Source: Micromussa lordhowensis (lineage: Eukaryota; Cnidaria; Anthozoa; Scleractinia; Lobophylliidae). Taken from it: 64,000 nt of DNA. The stretch is taken from assembly GCA_964020085.1 (NCBI GenBank), contig OZ026607.1:16497122-16561121 (forward strand), read 5' to 3'. Under the pieces are notes generated by a model, which searched no databases, was not told the origin of the DNA, and was given only the letters and a program-made list of their open reading frames with translations. Below, in pieces: positions 34,879-48,653 of the stretch. The position numbers and the translations under genes were made by a program. How positions within the stretch are numbered: the first letter of the stretch is position 1; every line of letters begins with the position of its first letter.

Positions 34879-37800
34879 ATACCAATGAATTACTCACGGT
34901 CGACAAATTCCAAAATTGGTGTAAAAATGTATTCAAGGTATCTACCGCATAAAATCTTCTGGTAATATAACATTTTGAGAAAGTTCTTACCCCACCTCGG
35001 CCAACATTACGAGCATTACTCTGGAGAATTCCCTCTTAAAATTGGAAGCAAAAAAAAAAACATACCAAGTTTGATTTGTCCATTTAAGGGGATGTTTATT
35101 CACGGAGGGTTTTTTATCCACCTTAGACGACTCATTTACATTTACAAAAGCAAGAAAATCGGTCACTGTAGGCATTGTTCGGCAGTTTACTCATTTGTGC
35201 ACACAAGTACAAGTCAAATTTTAGGTACGCATGGATTTAAACTATTTTACTTTTCTGCTGGAAGCATTCCCCTGTTATTGTGTGATGTAATAACCTACTA
35301 CCTAAACATGCGTTCCAACTAACTTTACACTAGAAAGGGCTCAGTATTATAGACAGTAGTCAGCTTACTACGACACACAAGACAATTAAATAAAATTCAC
35401 ATGCTAAAAATGCCCCTTAAGCAATGATATAACGTAATTACATAATTATACAATACTTCTTACTCATTAAATTTGCACTTGTTACGTGGAAAACAAATTC
35501 AAGATTTGCGCAAACACATGGGTGACTTTAGCATGTGATGTTGCACCACCAAAGCTTTACTGTTTGCAAAATTGAGCTAGTAGCAACAAGCAACATGCAT
35601 AAATCTGTGTCCACAGGCTGTCCTTAATTTCAGAAAAAAATTGCGTGTCTCTGTTGATATTTTAGTGAACAGGACAGCCATACTTGCCACAGCGCAAAGT
35701 ATGGGTAACCTGTGTTTTAAGTAATGTTGAACAGTTCAAAGATGCAAAACGACCGCAATTTCAACAATTATAACAAAACAAAAAAGTGCATAGGTGCATT
35801 TTCACACTTAATTTGGAATCTAACAGATTAGAAGCTTCGTAAAATACCTGATAGAAGGAAAATATAGCACTGTTAATATAAAATTCAATGCCTGTATACA
35901 TAATAGACCTGGCTATGGTTTGTCAATTAACTAGACTAGACAGGTCTTCTATTGCTTAGTCTGTAAATATCTGCACAATTGTAACAAGGATAAAAATGCA
36001 CTTTGACGTTCAAATGTCTACATAAAATGACAAAAACTGAAACTTTTTCAAGATGGTGGCCTTCCAAAACAATATATTAATATTACTATTACAACTTTAT
36101 TATAGTGAAGTTCACAAATTGGAATTGCTTCTCTGTATTCTGGCCTTACACCAAGAAGCAGCAGTTAGGCGTGCACTTGCCACTGTCAAATCATTTCACA
36201 ATAGCTGTCGGTAATCATTGACAACTGCATTTCCTCAGACAAATTGCTGATCTTAGCATTTTTTGAATTTCCCAGAAAGCGTCGTTAATTGTCACCCCAA
36301 TCGTCATCCTTTATCAGAAATGCAATTATACCTCACGTATTCAAACTTGGTTATTTCGAATTTCCTGTTATTTTGAAACTCAAAACCATTTCCCTTGGAT
36401 CTGCACTTCAGTCACTAATAATCAGCTATTTCGAACTCCTGCTGTTTCAAACTATATTTTGTTTCCTCTGAGAGTTTGAAATAGCAGGGTTCAAGGCAAG
36501 TTTCATGGCAACAATCCTGCTTGGAAAAACTGTTTTTACAGCAAAAATCAAGCTTGGGTCTGTATTTAATTAAAATATGGCTATAGTGCTAGGATTTTGT
36601 GCCACTTGCTTTTATCAAGTACACCACACCAAAAAAACGTGCACTACACTGAAAAAAAATGTTCATTACTTGGCCACACAATATTATTAACACTTGAAAC
36701 TGCATGGCTATGGTTCCTTTTTGATGCCAATTGGCAAGGAAGAAAGCACAAGCCAGCAATCAAATTCATAGAAACCATGATCAAGCATTCATCTCATAGT
36801 TTCTGCATAACCCAGTCACTGATCTGTTAACCATTTAAAATAACATACATTTAGTTCTATCTTTATTTAATTTATCCACAGTTTACTATATACATTGCAG
36901 CAATAATGTACAGTAGGTGAATATTCCAAGGGTGATCCTTGGATCAATAGAAAGCTGCTCCATAGCCAAACGGAATTCAGGTTAGCCAATTTCAGTCAGT
37001 CACTGGGTTGTACTCTGTCTTACCATAAAATATTACAATGAAAATTAGACAACAGCGATATTAATAACATTATAATTATGGTATGATTATTATTAATTTT
37101 GGTGACGAAAATATTATAATAGTTGTACAATAATTACATTTTAAACAATGGTACTTTGTAAAATACCTCTTGTGGTGACAATGGAAGACATTTTAAAGCT
37201 CATATGTGTCAGTAATAAGCTATTGAGAGATGTACTAACAACAGAAAAAGGAAATACTCTTGCCAAGAGCGTTTCATGTAAAAATCTCCAAGCATAAGAA
37301 ATAGTGAATAATCTATGTAAAGTTTCTTATTGTGTGCAAAACATAAAATTTTACATTATCGGTATTTCAAACAATATTAAAACAGATATTGTTACCCTAA
37401 AACAGAAAAAACCAAGGCATCACTTCAAAAAATGTTATTGAATGAACAGTAAAATTCTCAAGGCTAATAAATTTGTGGGAAAAAACATTTAGGTTAGCAT
37501 AGTCTTGGTAAATAAGATTCTTTACGCAGACTCTATCCTTCCTGCTCTTAAAAGATTCAACCTCAAAGGTTCTCTACTGATGACATGCAGGTAGCTCCAC
37601 AGAGACCCTTGTATTACTTACATGTAGGTAGAGCTGTATGCCATCAATACAGAACCTTTTGACGCAAATCTCAGACATATTTAGCAGGGGAAGAATCAAA
37701 TACATCAAAGGAGATCAGTTTATGTGAAAGTTAAGGTAAGCATGGAATGAATCAATACCTTAATAACCAACCAAAACTGTCTCCCATCCCCTTCCCCTAA

Positions 37801-38153
37801 CAAATCTTTTGTTACTTATTTTTACATCTACCTACATAAACTGTATTCACCTACCATTGACAATCTTGGAAGCAATATTATTGTCTTTGTTTTTCATTTT
37901 GAGTAGAAACCCCTCCAGACTGAAGAATACTGTAGTCTGAGGAAGGTTCCTTGCCTGGCTTACACGTATGTTTTTTGCTAAATAATTGAAATAAAAATAT
38001 AAACCAACAGAATGCCACGACCTTTTTCTAGCCAGGTAGCTAGGTCCCTTAGTTCTTGCAAAGTGATAAAAACCAATTCATCTTAAAATCTATGTAAGAA
38101 ATCCTGTTAAAAACACGTCCAGAATTAAAATTGTCAGCTCACAGTTTCGCTTA

Positions 38154-41100
38154 TCATACCCAAAACACTTGATCTTCTCTCTGTGGGCTAAATGGATTGG
38201 AATCTTTCTTCGTGAGCGGTACTCTAGGTGGAGGGCTTGTTTCCCTTGATGCAAAGAAAGAAGAAAACTCATCTGCTCCATTCGTCTGGCGTGAAGAGGT
38301 CGATGCCCACGGTGATGATGACCACGATGTGTTCCCTTGGGATTGCGAGCTTGGCAGAGTTGCCTTCAAATCGTGTGTCCATGCGCTTGAAAGAGCATCA
38401 ATCTGAGTTGCAGTTTCCGCAAATGGATTTACAGTAGTAAGCAAGCCCTGGTTTGGTTGTGCCACCTTGCCTGGCTGTGTGGGATCCACTGAGGCAGACG
38501 CCAGCCACATTTCGGCATCTGAAAGTGGCTTCTGATGCTGTTGTTGGGTAGAGGCACCCCAAGAGGTGACTCCATTGACTTGGGTAGTTGCTGATTGACC
38601 TGGAAATAGTTGTACTTGTGGTGCTACATTAGGTACATTTCCCCCTCTACTGAGGCTCAACAAAGTGTTGGGCGCTTGCATGTGCGATGATGAATTTGCA
38701 CTCAGCCCATTGTATACAGTGTTTGGCTGATTTGGAGTCCCATTCTGTGTAGCAGTTGGTTGAGACATGACGGTGGATGATGGAGCTGGAGTATTGTTCT
38801 GTAGCATGAGGGCATCAACTGCTGGGGGCAACTGAGGAACGGCCGGCTCTTCTGAGAGTGTTTCATACCCAGTCGTGTCTGATCCACGTAGCGGCATAAA
38901 AGACAGGGGATTGGAGCGATACCTCAGAGACATGTGACGAGTGAAAGGCGATGGATTGAAAGGTTGCGGCCGGGGACGTGCCACTGAGGGTGGAGGTTTA
39001 AGAGCAGGAGTCGCCACATTGTTCTGCGTTGGTTGCCCCGGTGATGGCAATTGCTGTGTTGTAGTTACCACGGTGCCGTTCTTGATGGGAGGAGTAACAG
39101 CACTGGACGGTACAGCTGTGGCAGCTATTGGAGCTGTAGTAGATGTCGGCATGGGGGCAGGAACAGGGGTGGTGGTTTTTATTTGTCCCGGAGAAGGCTG
39201 CTGTGGAGATGGATGTGACGGTGACGAGCCATTCACCATTGGCGTGCTACTCGCTGCACTTGCTGTGGCTGCCGTTCCAGCAGCAGCAGCAGCAGCAGCT
39301 GTCGCAGTCGGAGGGGCTTGTTGAGGTGGTGGCTGCCCTTGCTGATCTTGTTGTTGTGCCTAAGATTAAAGTTAAATTTATTATTAAATCATCAGAATAA
39401 GTGGAATCTCATTTGCTGTATTAAGATAACATTATTCTACACCAATTCCTATAAGCATCTTATCATTTCCAGTACCATTGCTGAAAGATGCCAAATGGCA
39501 GTTCTAGTACATACATAGTAATGATCCCAATAATAAGAACACTTACTCTATAGTAAGAGCAGTTTTCAATTGACTGTTGTAAACCTAAAACCAAACCAAT
39601 TGCTTACCAATAAGACGTCTCAGCCAATCTCAAACCGAAGTAAAACAGAAACCAAAACCAAAGTAACCGCCTGATTATTTTCGACACTCAATTGAAAACC
39701 GCTCTAAAGCACCACAATCCACAAGTCGGCCAAAAATATTAAACAATATGCAATCACAGAAAAATATACCGGTATAAAATTAGATAACACAACAAAAAGA
39801 TAAAAGAGTCTTTACTCAGCTTTGAACCAGGCAGTGTTGCACACTGATAGAGAAGAGAAATCAGTGATAAAGGCAAAATTGCATTCAGAATTGTTTTACC
39901 TCCTTGTGTTGCTGCTGCAGAGCTTGAGCTTTCTGCTTTCTTTGAAGACAAGCAGTGAAAGCACAGCCAACGGCATGACTCAGACGCTCCCCCTTGTGAG
40001 ATAGACAAAAGTAGCTTGGTTATCAGTTATAATTTATAACCTAAGTAGACAATGCCTCTTATTCCATGCTTACAATAATCCTATCTGACCCAAGATGTTT
40101 GATATTTCATCCGAAAAATGTCACTCATTTCAATCTCTTTCTATAACCACATTTTGTACACTTACACAGTGTTATTACTTTACTTTTGGGAAGCGTCATT
40201 CCATTACTACAATAAAATCGGTCACCTGCCTGATCAACAAGCAAATTGATTCTCCAGCAGAGTGCAACGTCCATCAGAAGCAACAAAAGCTGGCTTAATT
40301 GCATATTAAATTATTTCAATTTGTGGGCTACTTCTGTATGAGATAGATTTTCAAACTATTGCCAACTCACTGTGTCTCTCAGGGCTATGAAGCAGTGACA
40401 CATCCATCGTCTTGTGGTGCCTTCACGGCAAATGTATGAGAACACCCTCTCATTACTGGGGTCAGGAGTACAGAATGACACTTTTTCAATCGTCTGATCA
40501 ATAACAAGCGACTACAAAAGAAAACATTGCTTTCATAATGTACCCTTTGATTAGATGGAAGGGCATATTGCACAAGGTTACTCCCTATGTAGACACATGG
40601 TGATGTAACATTAAAACTTTAACCTTGATTTATAGAGGAAATTGAAATTTGTTAGGCTCTTTATGTTTACATAAACTGATGTGGCACACTCAAGTTACTT
40701 TGCAAAGATAAGTCTTGTCATATGAACTTTGGAACTCCCAAACTCACTCCTGTTATTGCATCAGTCTATGTCAACAGCCTAAACTAACTAATATTTTCTA
40801 CTTCCAACACTTTCCTGTATTCTCATTTTAATTCATAATCAAGGCTTTTTGTACAAACTTCACAGCACAAAATATACACACACAAAAATTATAACTCAAA
40901 ATTGATTTTTGCACCTTGCACCAAGACACTAGGAAAGTAATAATTATTGCAATACAAACATTTTTGTTCCACTGTTTTCCATAAGTTGCTCCGTTGAAAG
41001 AATAAAATGAGACAGTTCGCAATTTAATACATATGGAATATGCACACTGACACATACCGGGTATGTACCCAAATGGTAACTCGGAAATTGTTGCCATTGC

Positions 41101-43440
41101 CTCCTAACTCCTGATTGGGTATTACAAATCAACAAAGCCATTCTTTTATCAATGGGTCCATCATTGGAAGATTTTGCATGATGCTGAAGGTAATTCCTTA
41201 GCATAGAGGTTATTCTGATATGACTTAGATCAATATTGTGCACTCCAAAGACAATGCCAGCATATTTGTTTTTTGTAACTATCATCAAATGTCATGGAAT
41301 AAACTTTAAAATTGTGTCAACCCAATTTTTGTGGTCTGATAGTGAGCAAATAGTCCAACCATTTTACTTATTAAACCTTGGATTGGACACCTACCACTCT
41401 TTCTCTGTGTCACCATACATTGAAAAACAATTGGCATTGAAACTACAATAATTATAATACAGGAAGTATTTCAATACTTGGCACCTTGGCAAATCTGATG
41501 ACAAAAGTGGCAAGAATTTCTACTTCCCTTTACACCTTATGTGTTTTGCAATATGGACGTGATGTCACTAAGTTACAAATAAGATGCCCCTGGAGTGACA
41601 AATACTAAAAGCTGTTCCCTGGGATCAGGATCATAGGCTGAGCGAGAAATTTGCATCTTAAAATGCTTTGCTAAGGGTGATACCTTCTCAGTAGGAAATG
41701 CCTTGTTTTTAATTTAGTCACTACTCGAGAGCGTGAGAATATAAAACTGGAACCGTGTCAAGGCCAATATTAACTTCTTTAGCACAACTGGATGATAAAA
41801 TCTATTTCATGACTAAAGAGGATGGTTTCCAAGCGCATTTGTATTTCCATGGCCCGAAGATAAATCAAAATTGACAACTTTTCTGCACAGTGTTGTTTTT
41901 AGTTCCCGTAAGCTTATTTCTAATTTCAAAAGTTCTATTTTTACGTTGTGATGAAAGAAGCGACTCACTGATAATTTAATGTTACTGTTACTTAAAACTT
42001 TTTGGATGTTGTGTAGAAATGGTCGGGAAATGCTAAATTTTAAGACCTTAAATCAAAGTAACCAAGAAGGTTTCGAACGCGTTTATCCGCACACAAGCTT
42101 ATAATTAAATGCTCTTTTATTTTGAATTCAGCTATTTCAATATAGCCTCCTTCTGAGCCAGCCTACATCGTATAATCTGGTCAAAACTCGAAAAACGTAA
42201 TAACTATTTTTAGGTTTCGTGTGCAGGGTTAAAAAAAGTTTAATCTTACGTAGAGTAAACAGCATATGTTCGGACTATCTTCAAACATGAAAGTCCTCGA
42301 GTATGTTCGGTTTTCCAATGAGATTAACAATAAACAGCTAAACCAAAACATAGCTTTGTAAGAAATCCAAAGAATTCAGGAATTCATTGTATAAGGTCCA
42401 CTTCGAAGGACACTATTTCAGAAAAGCGACTAGCTAATATCAAATTTTAGAATTCCGTCAACTGCTGGTTTAATTAAGCGAGCCCTCGATTCTTCGATAA
42501 AACCCGATCCGATAAGCTTCTCGATGATTCGAAATTTACTCATTCTTTGTTTCATAAACTGCTAATATATACACTTTCTTGTCGATGAAAAATCTCCTCG
42601 AAGAAGAGTGTCGATTTAAGGAAATTTAGCAACAGAAAGGTAAAGCAAATACAGTATCACTTGCATAAACAATATCACCGACTAGTGCGTTCTGAAATCT
42701 AACATTTAATTGTGCCACCAAACTCACGAATATTTATGTCATTAAAACAGATCGATCAGAAAATGCTTATTGCTTCAAAAATAATTATGACAAAAAACAA
42801 AAGCCGTCTCTTCTTACCTTCGTTTGTTCGTCCACAACTCGTACACAATCTGCCGTAACAAGAAGCTGCATACGTTTCTTCTTCGCTGTTCCAACCTGAA
42901 CAAACGAATAAAGATGCTTTGAGAAAAAGTTAATGAATTACGACTTGCTTATTGTACGATGGAAACCCAAATCGCCGATTCTTTATTAAATTTTGAGAAA
43001 ATACAATCACAAAGGGCTTCAGCGGAAGACCTCGCTTCAGCTACGTGAAATTCGGCAAAAGTTGTTAGAAACAACGATAGCTTTGTATACCTCCTTCATC
43101 TTTCTGAAAGCCTCTGCGCAAACTTGAGTTCCTCTGGACTCGGAGACCTCGACGGATCCAACGTACTAAAAAAACAATATGCTTTCAAATTAATTGTGGA
43201 TATGATTTCCATCGTTTGACCATAGAGGCCTGTGTTTTCTTGTACTTGGATTCCAGGAAATTGCGAACAAATACGACAAGAAAGAGCCTCAATACAAATA
43301 TTTTACATTACCTTGACTGGAAAACTAACGCCTCCATTACGAACTTTATAGCTATCGTTTTCCCAAATTTGCGGCCTCACACTCTCCGGTATATGCCTTT
43401 TTGAACTCCTTAAACTTAAGCTTCGCTTTAACCTATTCAT
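38154..43440 (-). CDS. NUMB: Numb homologue, PTB-domain endocytic adaptor
   Basis: Numb proteins are membrane-associated adaptors that link cargo such as Notch to endocytosis and act in asymmetric division. Six minus-strand coding exons were read: 43312-43440, 43091-43165, 42818-42895, 40371-40511, 39900-39992 and 38154-39359. All begin and end in phase 0 and give 573 aa. The N-terminus begins [19 protein letters not shown], a basic leader as in other Numb proteins. The PTB domain spans about residues 36-170 and shows [48 protein letters not shown] and [11 protein letters not shown], all diagnostic for Numb/Numblike. The long last exon is Pro/Gln/Ser/Thr-rich with a six-Ala run. It carries [10 protein letters not shown] (Ser316), like the aPKC and 14-3-3 site SPFxRxxSLR of vertebrate Numb, and two EH-binding NPF motifs at 483-485 and 560-562. 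The plus-strand glycine-rich frame over this exon is a shadow. Confidence 0.95.
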
Positions 43441-44940
43441 TCTAGTTAAACTATATTAAAATGCTAACGAAACAAACAAAATTACGGCAAGAACTCGGAC
43501 ACAGTTTTTAACTGCATTTGTTAGAGGTACGAAATCTGCTTACGACTGAGCGGTCGACACACGCATGCTCAGTGGTTGCGTAATCGAATTCAAATAATCT
43601 CATAACATGTCGCCACACGAACCTAAAAGTTTTTAACATTTGAGGATCCGCAAAGTTCCCTGTCTAGGCTTATATTTACAGGACAATTGCTCTTTTATTT
43701 TACAGTTTACTCTAAAATGTAAACTTACACAAAGATCAGAGTGCTTTGGGAGACTGTGTTTTCTAGGCCTTTCTACAAGTTAAAATAATTAGCTATTGAT
43801 TCGAACTTCCGGTTTGGGTTCGAAATCGAGAGCCGAGGGCAAGTGTTAATTTTATTAATTTTGTATTATTTTATTTTTAAAAGGGCCACGACGTACCAAT
43901 TTAACATTAGAGTTGCTTCGTCTGCTTGAAAAAGAGCTTTTTTCCGTTTGTCAGAAATGTTTTTCTAATAATTAAAACTATTTTGTCTTTCATGAACGTA
44001 ATTACATTCTGTTTGCTTGTCTGCACTGACAACTGTCTTGACCACTAATGCTATTGATGTAATGTTGTCTTATGAAACAGTTTCTTTTTATCTTTTCTGT
44101 TTTCTTAACCAAAAGAGGGGGCCTTTTCGCGATCTGTCGTCTCAGCTCCTGTACAAGAGAATGAAAGTGTTACGACATTTTTTTCAAATACACAAAGTTA
44201 TGATGTTATGTAGTGCAATGACGAATTTTATTTCATCGTTGGCAGTATTACAGCCTGCTTATCCCCAGGGACAAAACTCACAAAATACAAAATGCAATCA
44301 CATGCACAGCACCAGTTTTTTAATAATGCACTTCCGGCTTCAATGTGGTTTTCCGGTCCTTCCTTCAAATCTGCTTTGTGAGAAGTGTAATCGGCGTTAC
44401 CTAAAATTCTTGCATCTTCAAGGCAGTCAGTCTTTGGTAGGGTGTTTGTAAAAGAGCGTGAACCAAAAGAGCATTATTCATGGAAAGACGCAGCAAACCA
44501 AACAAACTGCTATGTGTATCTTTTTGTGTGGGCCGAGACATGCGGTCTAAGCGCTCGGTAATCTCCGGAAACGTTCGGAGTTTGGCAATTTTTCCGATGT
44601 CTCATACGCCTGCAGTTAGTCAGCAGTATATCGCAAAACAAAAAAAAATTCTGGGAAATCGGTCGCGTTTTTTGAGGTACAGTTTTATTGCGTTTAAGGT
44701 TTTTTTTACGGTCAAGTTTCTGTATAATATTTATCCAGACTGGTTCCCTTTCAAACTCAGTTATTAGTTTTACCGCAGAATGCTACACAAGTGCCACTAT
44801 TTCCATAAAAAGCCTACTTATTTGGAAGAATAGATCTTGTGTAAACAGCAATTGCAATCGGGCATAATTTCCGCGATGAGCTGAATTTTTTGTCGGCCAT
44901 TGCAACTGAGAAGGTAATAAGCTGAGACTTGGAATCAAAA
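43441..44940. promoter_or_regulatory. Divergent intergenic region NUMB/STX17
   Basis: About 1.5 kb lies between the two outward-facing start codons and should hold both promoters and 5' UTRs. A 144-codon plus-strand frame at 44017-44451 has no recognisable features and biased low-complexity content. STX17 starts within AAAATGGCGAG (44938-44948), which is partly YY1-like. Confidence 0.45.
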
Positions 44941-45727
44941 ATGGCGAGTTTTGATTCAGCTGACTTAAATAGTAAGTATATGTAGCTCATATCATGTTCC
45001 TTGGTGAAAATTATGTTAAGTAGTAGCTAGAGATAGGGCTAAATTAAACACTGTCGTAAGTCTTAAATAGGCTTCAGGTAAGCTTATATTTACATCTTGT
45101 TTAGCTGGCGATGTATCAGATCCGATACTAAGGTCGGAACTTTTCTTTATTGTATTGCAACCTTTCAAGTAGAATTGACCATAACATAAGATTGATGTAG
45201 TATAGAGGAGAAACATTTATCATCATTAGGCTTTAGGGTGATATTATACACTAAAAAAAATTATTATTGGTCCCTTGGGAAACAGTAAGTTTTATTTTCC
45301 CAAAAATCTTGATATTTCCCTTGACAAACATCAAGATTTAAGGGTCAGGGTTAACAACTAATTCAAAACGCACTGTTTCCCAAGGGACAGGTAATTTTAA
45401 GTGTTTGTTATATAGCTGGAGTTAAGTGTAAAGTAATAACACAAACAAGCTACCTCAAGTCAAAGTAGCCTCAACATTGAGCAACAACATACATGTACTT
45501 GTTAGAAATTATTTTGAAGTTATGTAATGGTCATAAATCAAAACAAAGAAAAACTAGTTTTTACGGAATTGTTACTCCCTAAATTAAAGGAGTGTAAATG
45601 ATCCTGGCAAGTATTGGGGAAGCATCCCAACTAAATGCATGCCCAGTGCATAGCAATAACCTTGTTAGCTCTGTTGGTAGAGCGCCAGACTGCTGTGCCA
45701 GAGGTCAAGGGTTCGAGCCCCAGACCA

Positions 45728-45760
<33 letters not shown>

Positions 45761-48620
45761 AAATGCACTACCTTTGCAATTACATCTGCAAATGGTTAGT
45801 CGTTCAAGTCTTCTCAGATAACGTCTATGAACTGTAGGCCCCGTCTCCTGCATCTCCAGTGTTACATGGCTAACACGGGACGTGCAGAAACCCACACACT
45901 TACCGCAAAGAGTAGGGCTTTGAGTTCCTGGTGTTGTGGTCTGGTCTTGCCTCACGGGTTGGTGCTTCACATAGGGTTAACCTCATTGCTTGTTTCTCCC
46001 TTGGACAGAACTGTCCTACAAAAATTCTTACGTCTATATCTACGATGTATGCCTGTGTCTAGTGGGCATGCATAACCTTCCGGAAAGTGTGAAGATTATT
46101 AGTTCATACATATCTAATTTTTCCATTTTTTGATGATTCTTTTGTAGTGGGCGAGTCGATGGCTAACCTGCCAAAACATCCACTGAAGAGGTTTGAACCA
46201 ACTTTGCGAAAATTTCAAGTAGCACTTCCAGCTGATCTTACACGACTTCAGCAACACAAAATAAACATGGAAAAGGTAAGCCTTCACATTCACGTTTTTA
46301 GTAAGCTATACTTGGAGTAGGGTTAAGTTTCCTAAAGTCCTAGCCTGGATGTAAGCTTGTTCTGTTCCATGTGCTGTTTTCTGGTGAAAGGTTGACATTT
46401 TGCTATTAGAATTGGTTTTCCCGCCCTATCTTGACAAACATTCTTGGTAGATAGCAGAGTTTCAAGGCAAATCAGCATACATGTACAGAGATGTAATCAA
46501 TTGTCCATTGTATTGCAGTTTTATAGCTCAGAAGCTTGGTTTGAACTTAATAAAGAGCAAATTAATGCTGCCAGGACAGTGCAGGTATTACGAAATGTTT
46601 TTTTAGCAATTTAGATATGTTTTCAGTATTGCGTTGTGTTCTCAGTGTCGAGCCTGTAACCTGTACTCCCGTGTTTGTTAATCCTTATTCTTATTATTAC
46701 TCAATTCAGTCACAAATTATGAAGGATACTTGCTGGATTGAGGGAATAAAATCTCATTTAATGAATGGAATAAAAACTTTGTACTTCTGCTTCTTCTTCC
46801 AAGTCTTTTCCGTTTTGACTATTTTCATTGTTTGTTTTCTTTCTTTCAAAATTACCGGTGGGTGAAGGGTTAAGGCAAGAAGAGGTTGGGCCAAGACAAG
46901 GTTAAGTTCGCAACCCTGGAGGGCTGCTTTAAGACTTATGTTAGTTAGAAAACACAATAATTATGCCTTAATTTGTAATAGCAAGTCTGCATACAAGCCA
47001 AATGGCTCTTCAGGCCAGAGCTTATCTCGGTTTCAGTAGCATGAAACAACTAGGAGTATTTCTACTCTACTCCCCCCTGGATGGGATGCTAGTGAATCGC
47101 AGGGTTACCCCCCAGGTACTCATTTATACACCATGAGAGTAAAGTGTCTTGCCCAAGAACACAACACAGTGTCCCCGGCCAGGGCTCGAACCCGGAGTCA
47201 AGCACACTAACCATGAGTCTCCCACAATTTGCAATAGCATATTCCTAGATAATTTTTTATCATCTGTTCCATTTACAGCAACTGAAATCTCACATGAAGG
47301 AAATAGAAAACACAAGAAATCAAATACAGCTGGCAGATGTAGCAGAGTTTGATGAACGAGTCAAGCCAATACAGGATGAAGTTTTAGCTGGAGTGAGTTC
47401 ATTCAGAGAAGTCCAACAGATGTACACTCGTGAAAAGCAAGACAAAGAGCCCAAGAGAATGCCATTTGCCAAAAACAGAAGCACTGGTAATGATAAAATA
47501 AATAATGAGTCTGTTTTATAAAAATAAATATTTTTATTTTTTGGGGCTAAATATGGTCACAGGATTTTAAGTTTTCTAGGACACTAACCATGAGGCCACT
47601 GCGCCTCCACGACCTTTGGATGGCGACACCATGAATAAGATATCTTGCTGTGAAAAGTGTGATGTTATTTTGTTGAATTGACTGAAAGCCTGGAGAATTG
47701 TGAATCATCTTAAATAGTAATCTACTCGACCACTATAGTAATGTAATATCCATAGCCCTCACCCCTACAGAAGGGATTGGAATTTCCTTGGGGGGGGATT
47801 TGTGGGGGAATTCTCTAAGACCAAAACATTTAAAGAAAGGAACCAATGTTGATTGGAATTTCCAGAGGGGTGGGGGTTCTTGGAAAAAAATCCCTTCTGT
47901 TGGGGAGGTATGCGGGTATGTGTACCAAATCTTGAATTTCAATACTTGGTCTGCCAAGTCTTGAATTTCCAGATTTAGCCTCTAACAAATGTTGAATTTC
48001 AATATTTGAAATGTCTAATGTTGAAGTACCAGATTTGGCCTGACAATTGTTGAATTTTCAGATTTGACTTGACAAATCTTGAATTTCTAGATCTGGCCTA
48101 CCAAATATTGAATTTTCAGATTTGGTCATCAAATATTGAATCACTAGCAAGGAAATGGCCTTGGCAGATATTGAATTTGAGAGATTTAGCTTGTTCTTTT
48201 GTAATTAATTTTTTGCTGCCTTGATTTTCAATATTATTTTCCTATCTGGCAGTGTTCAGGATGATATAAAACAAGTATCTTTTGTATGTTTTACTGATGA
48301 AACAAACTTCAGTCTTGGTATTAATTCTGAGAGCTACAGTCAGAACACCCACATCCAGTGATAACTTATTCTGTAACTCTTTGATTCTAGTAAGAGTGCC
48401 TGATGTTACAGAGATGACCAGTAACCCACATCAACTTCAATCCCAGCTGGTAGTGGAACAAGATGCAGCAGTCTCCTGGGATGCATTAAGAGAGGTGAGC
48501 TTTTTTTTGGTAAGTATGGGCGGGCAATCGCAATATGTTACAAATACCCACAATGAAAATCAGTTCAGCCGAAACTTGACACCAGTCGTGCCTTTGCAAA
48601 CGGTGCAAGCCAATGAAAAC

Positions 48621-48653
<33 letters not shown>

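Larger units (their letters stand above)
33264..38153. other. Gene-free stretch between TTC13 and NUMB
   Basis: The left third holds repeats (foldback copy at 33333, F1 copy at 34028, hairpins at 33837 and 34739). From about 35300 to 38153 it is AT-rich and repeat-poor with no conserved frame. It borders the NUMB stop codon, so part is probably NUMB 3' UTR. I see no other gene. Confidence 0.5.

Noticed and set aside
38941..39324. Plus-strand 127-codon Gly/Ala/Val-rich frame
   Set aside because: It is the complement of the NUMB last exon, whose Pro/Thr/Gln-rich frame joins in phase with the PTB exons. The plus frame is a compositional shadow.
44017..44451. 144-codon plus-strand frame between NUMB and STX17
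   Set aside because: It has no recognisable domain or motif, a mixed hydrophobic composition typical of AT-rich random frames, and no splice partner. It lies in the divergent promoter region.
45660..45735. Possible tRNA gene
   Set aside because: Box A and B are good, but the anticodon arm cannot pair and a SINE body follows.
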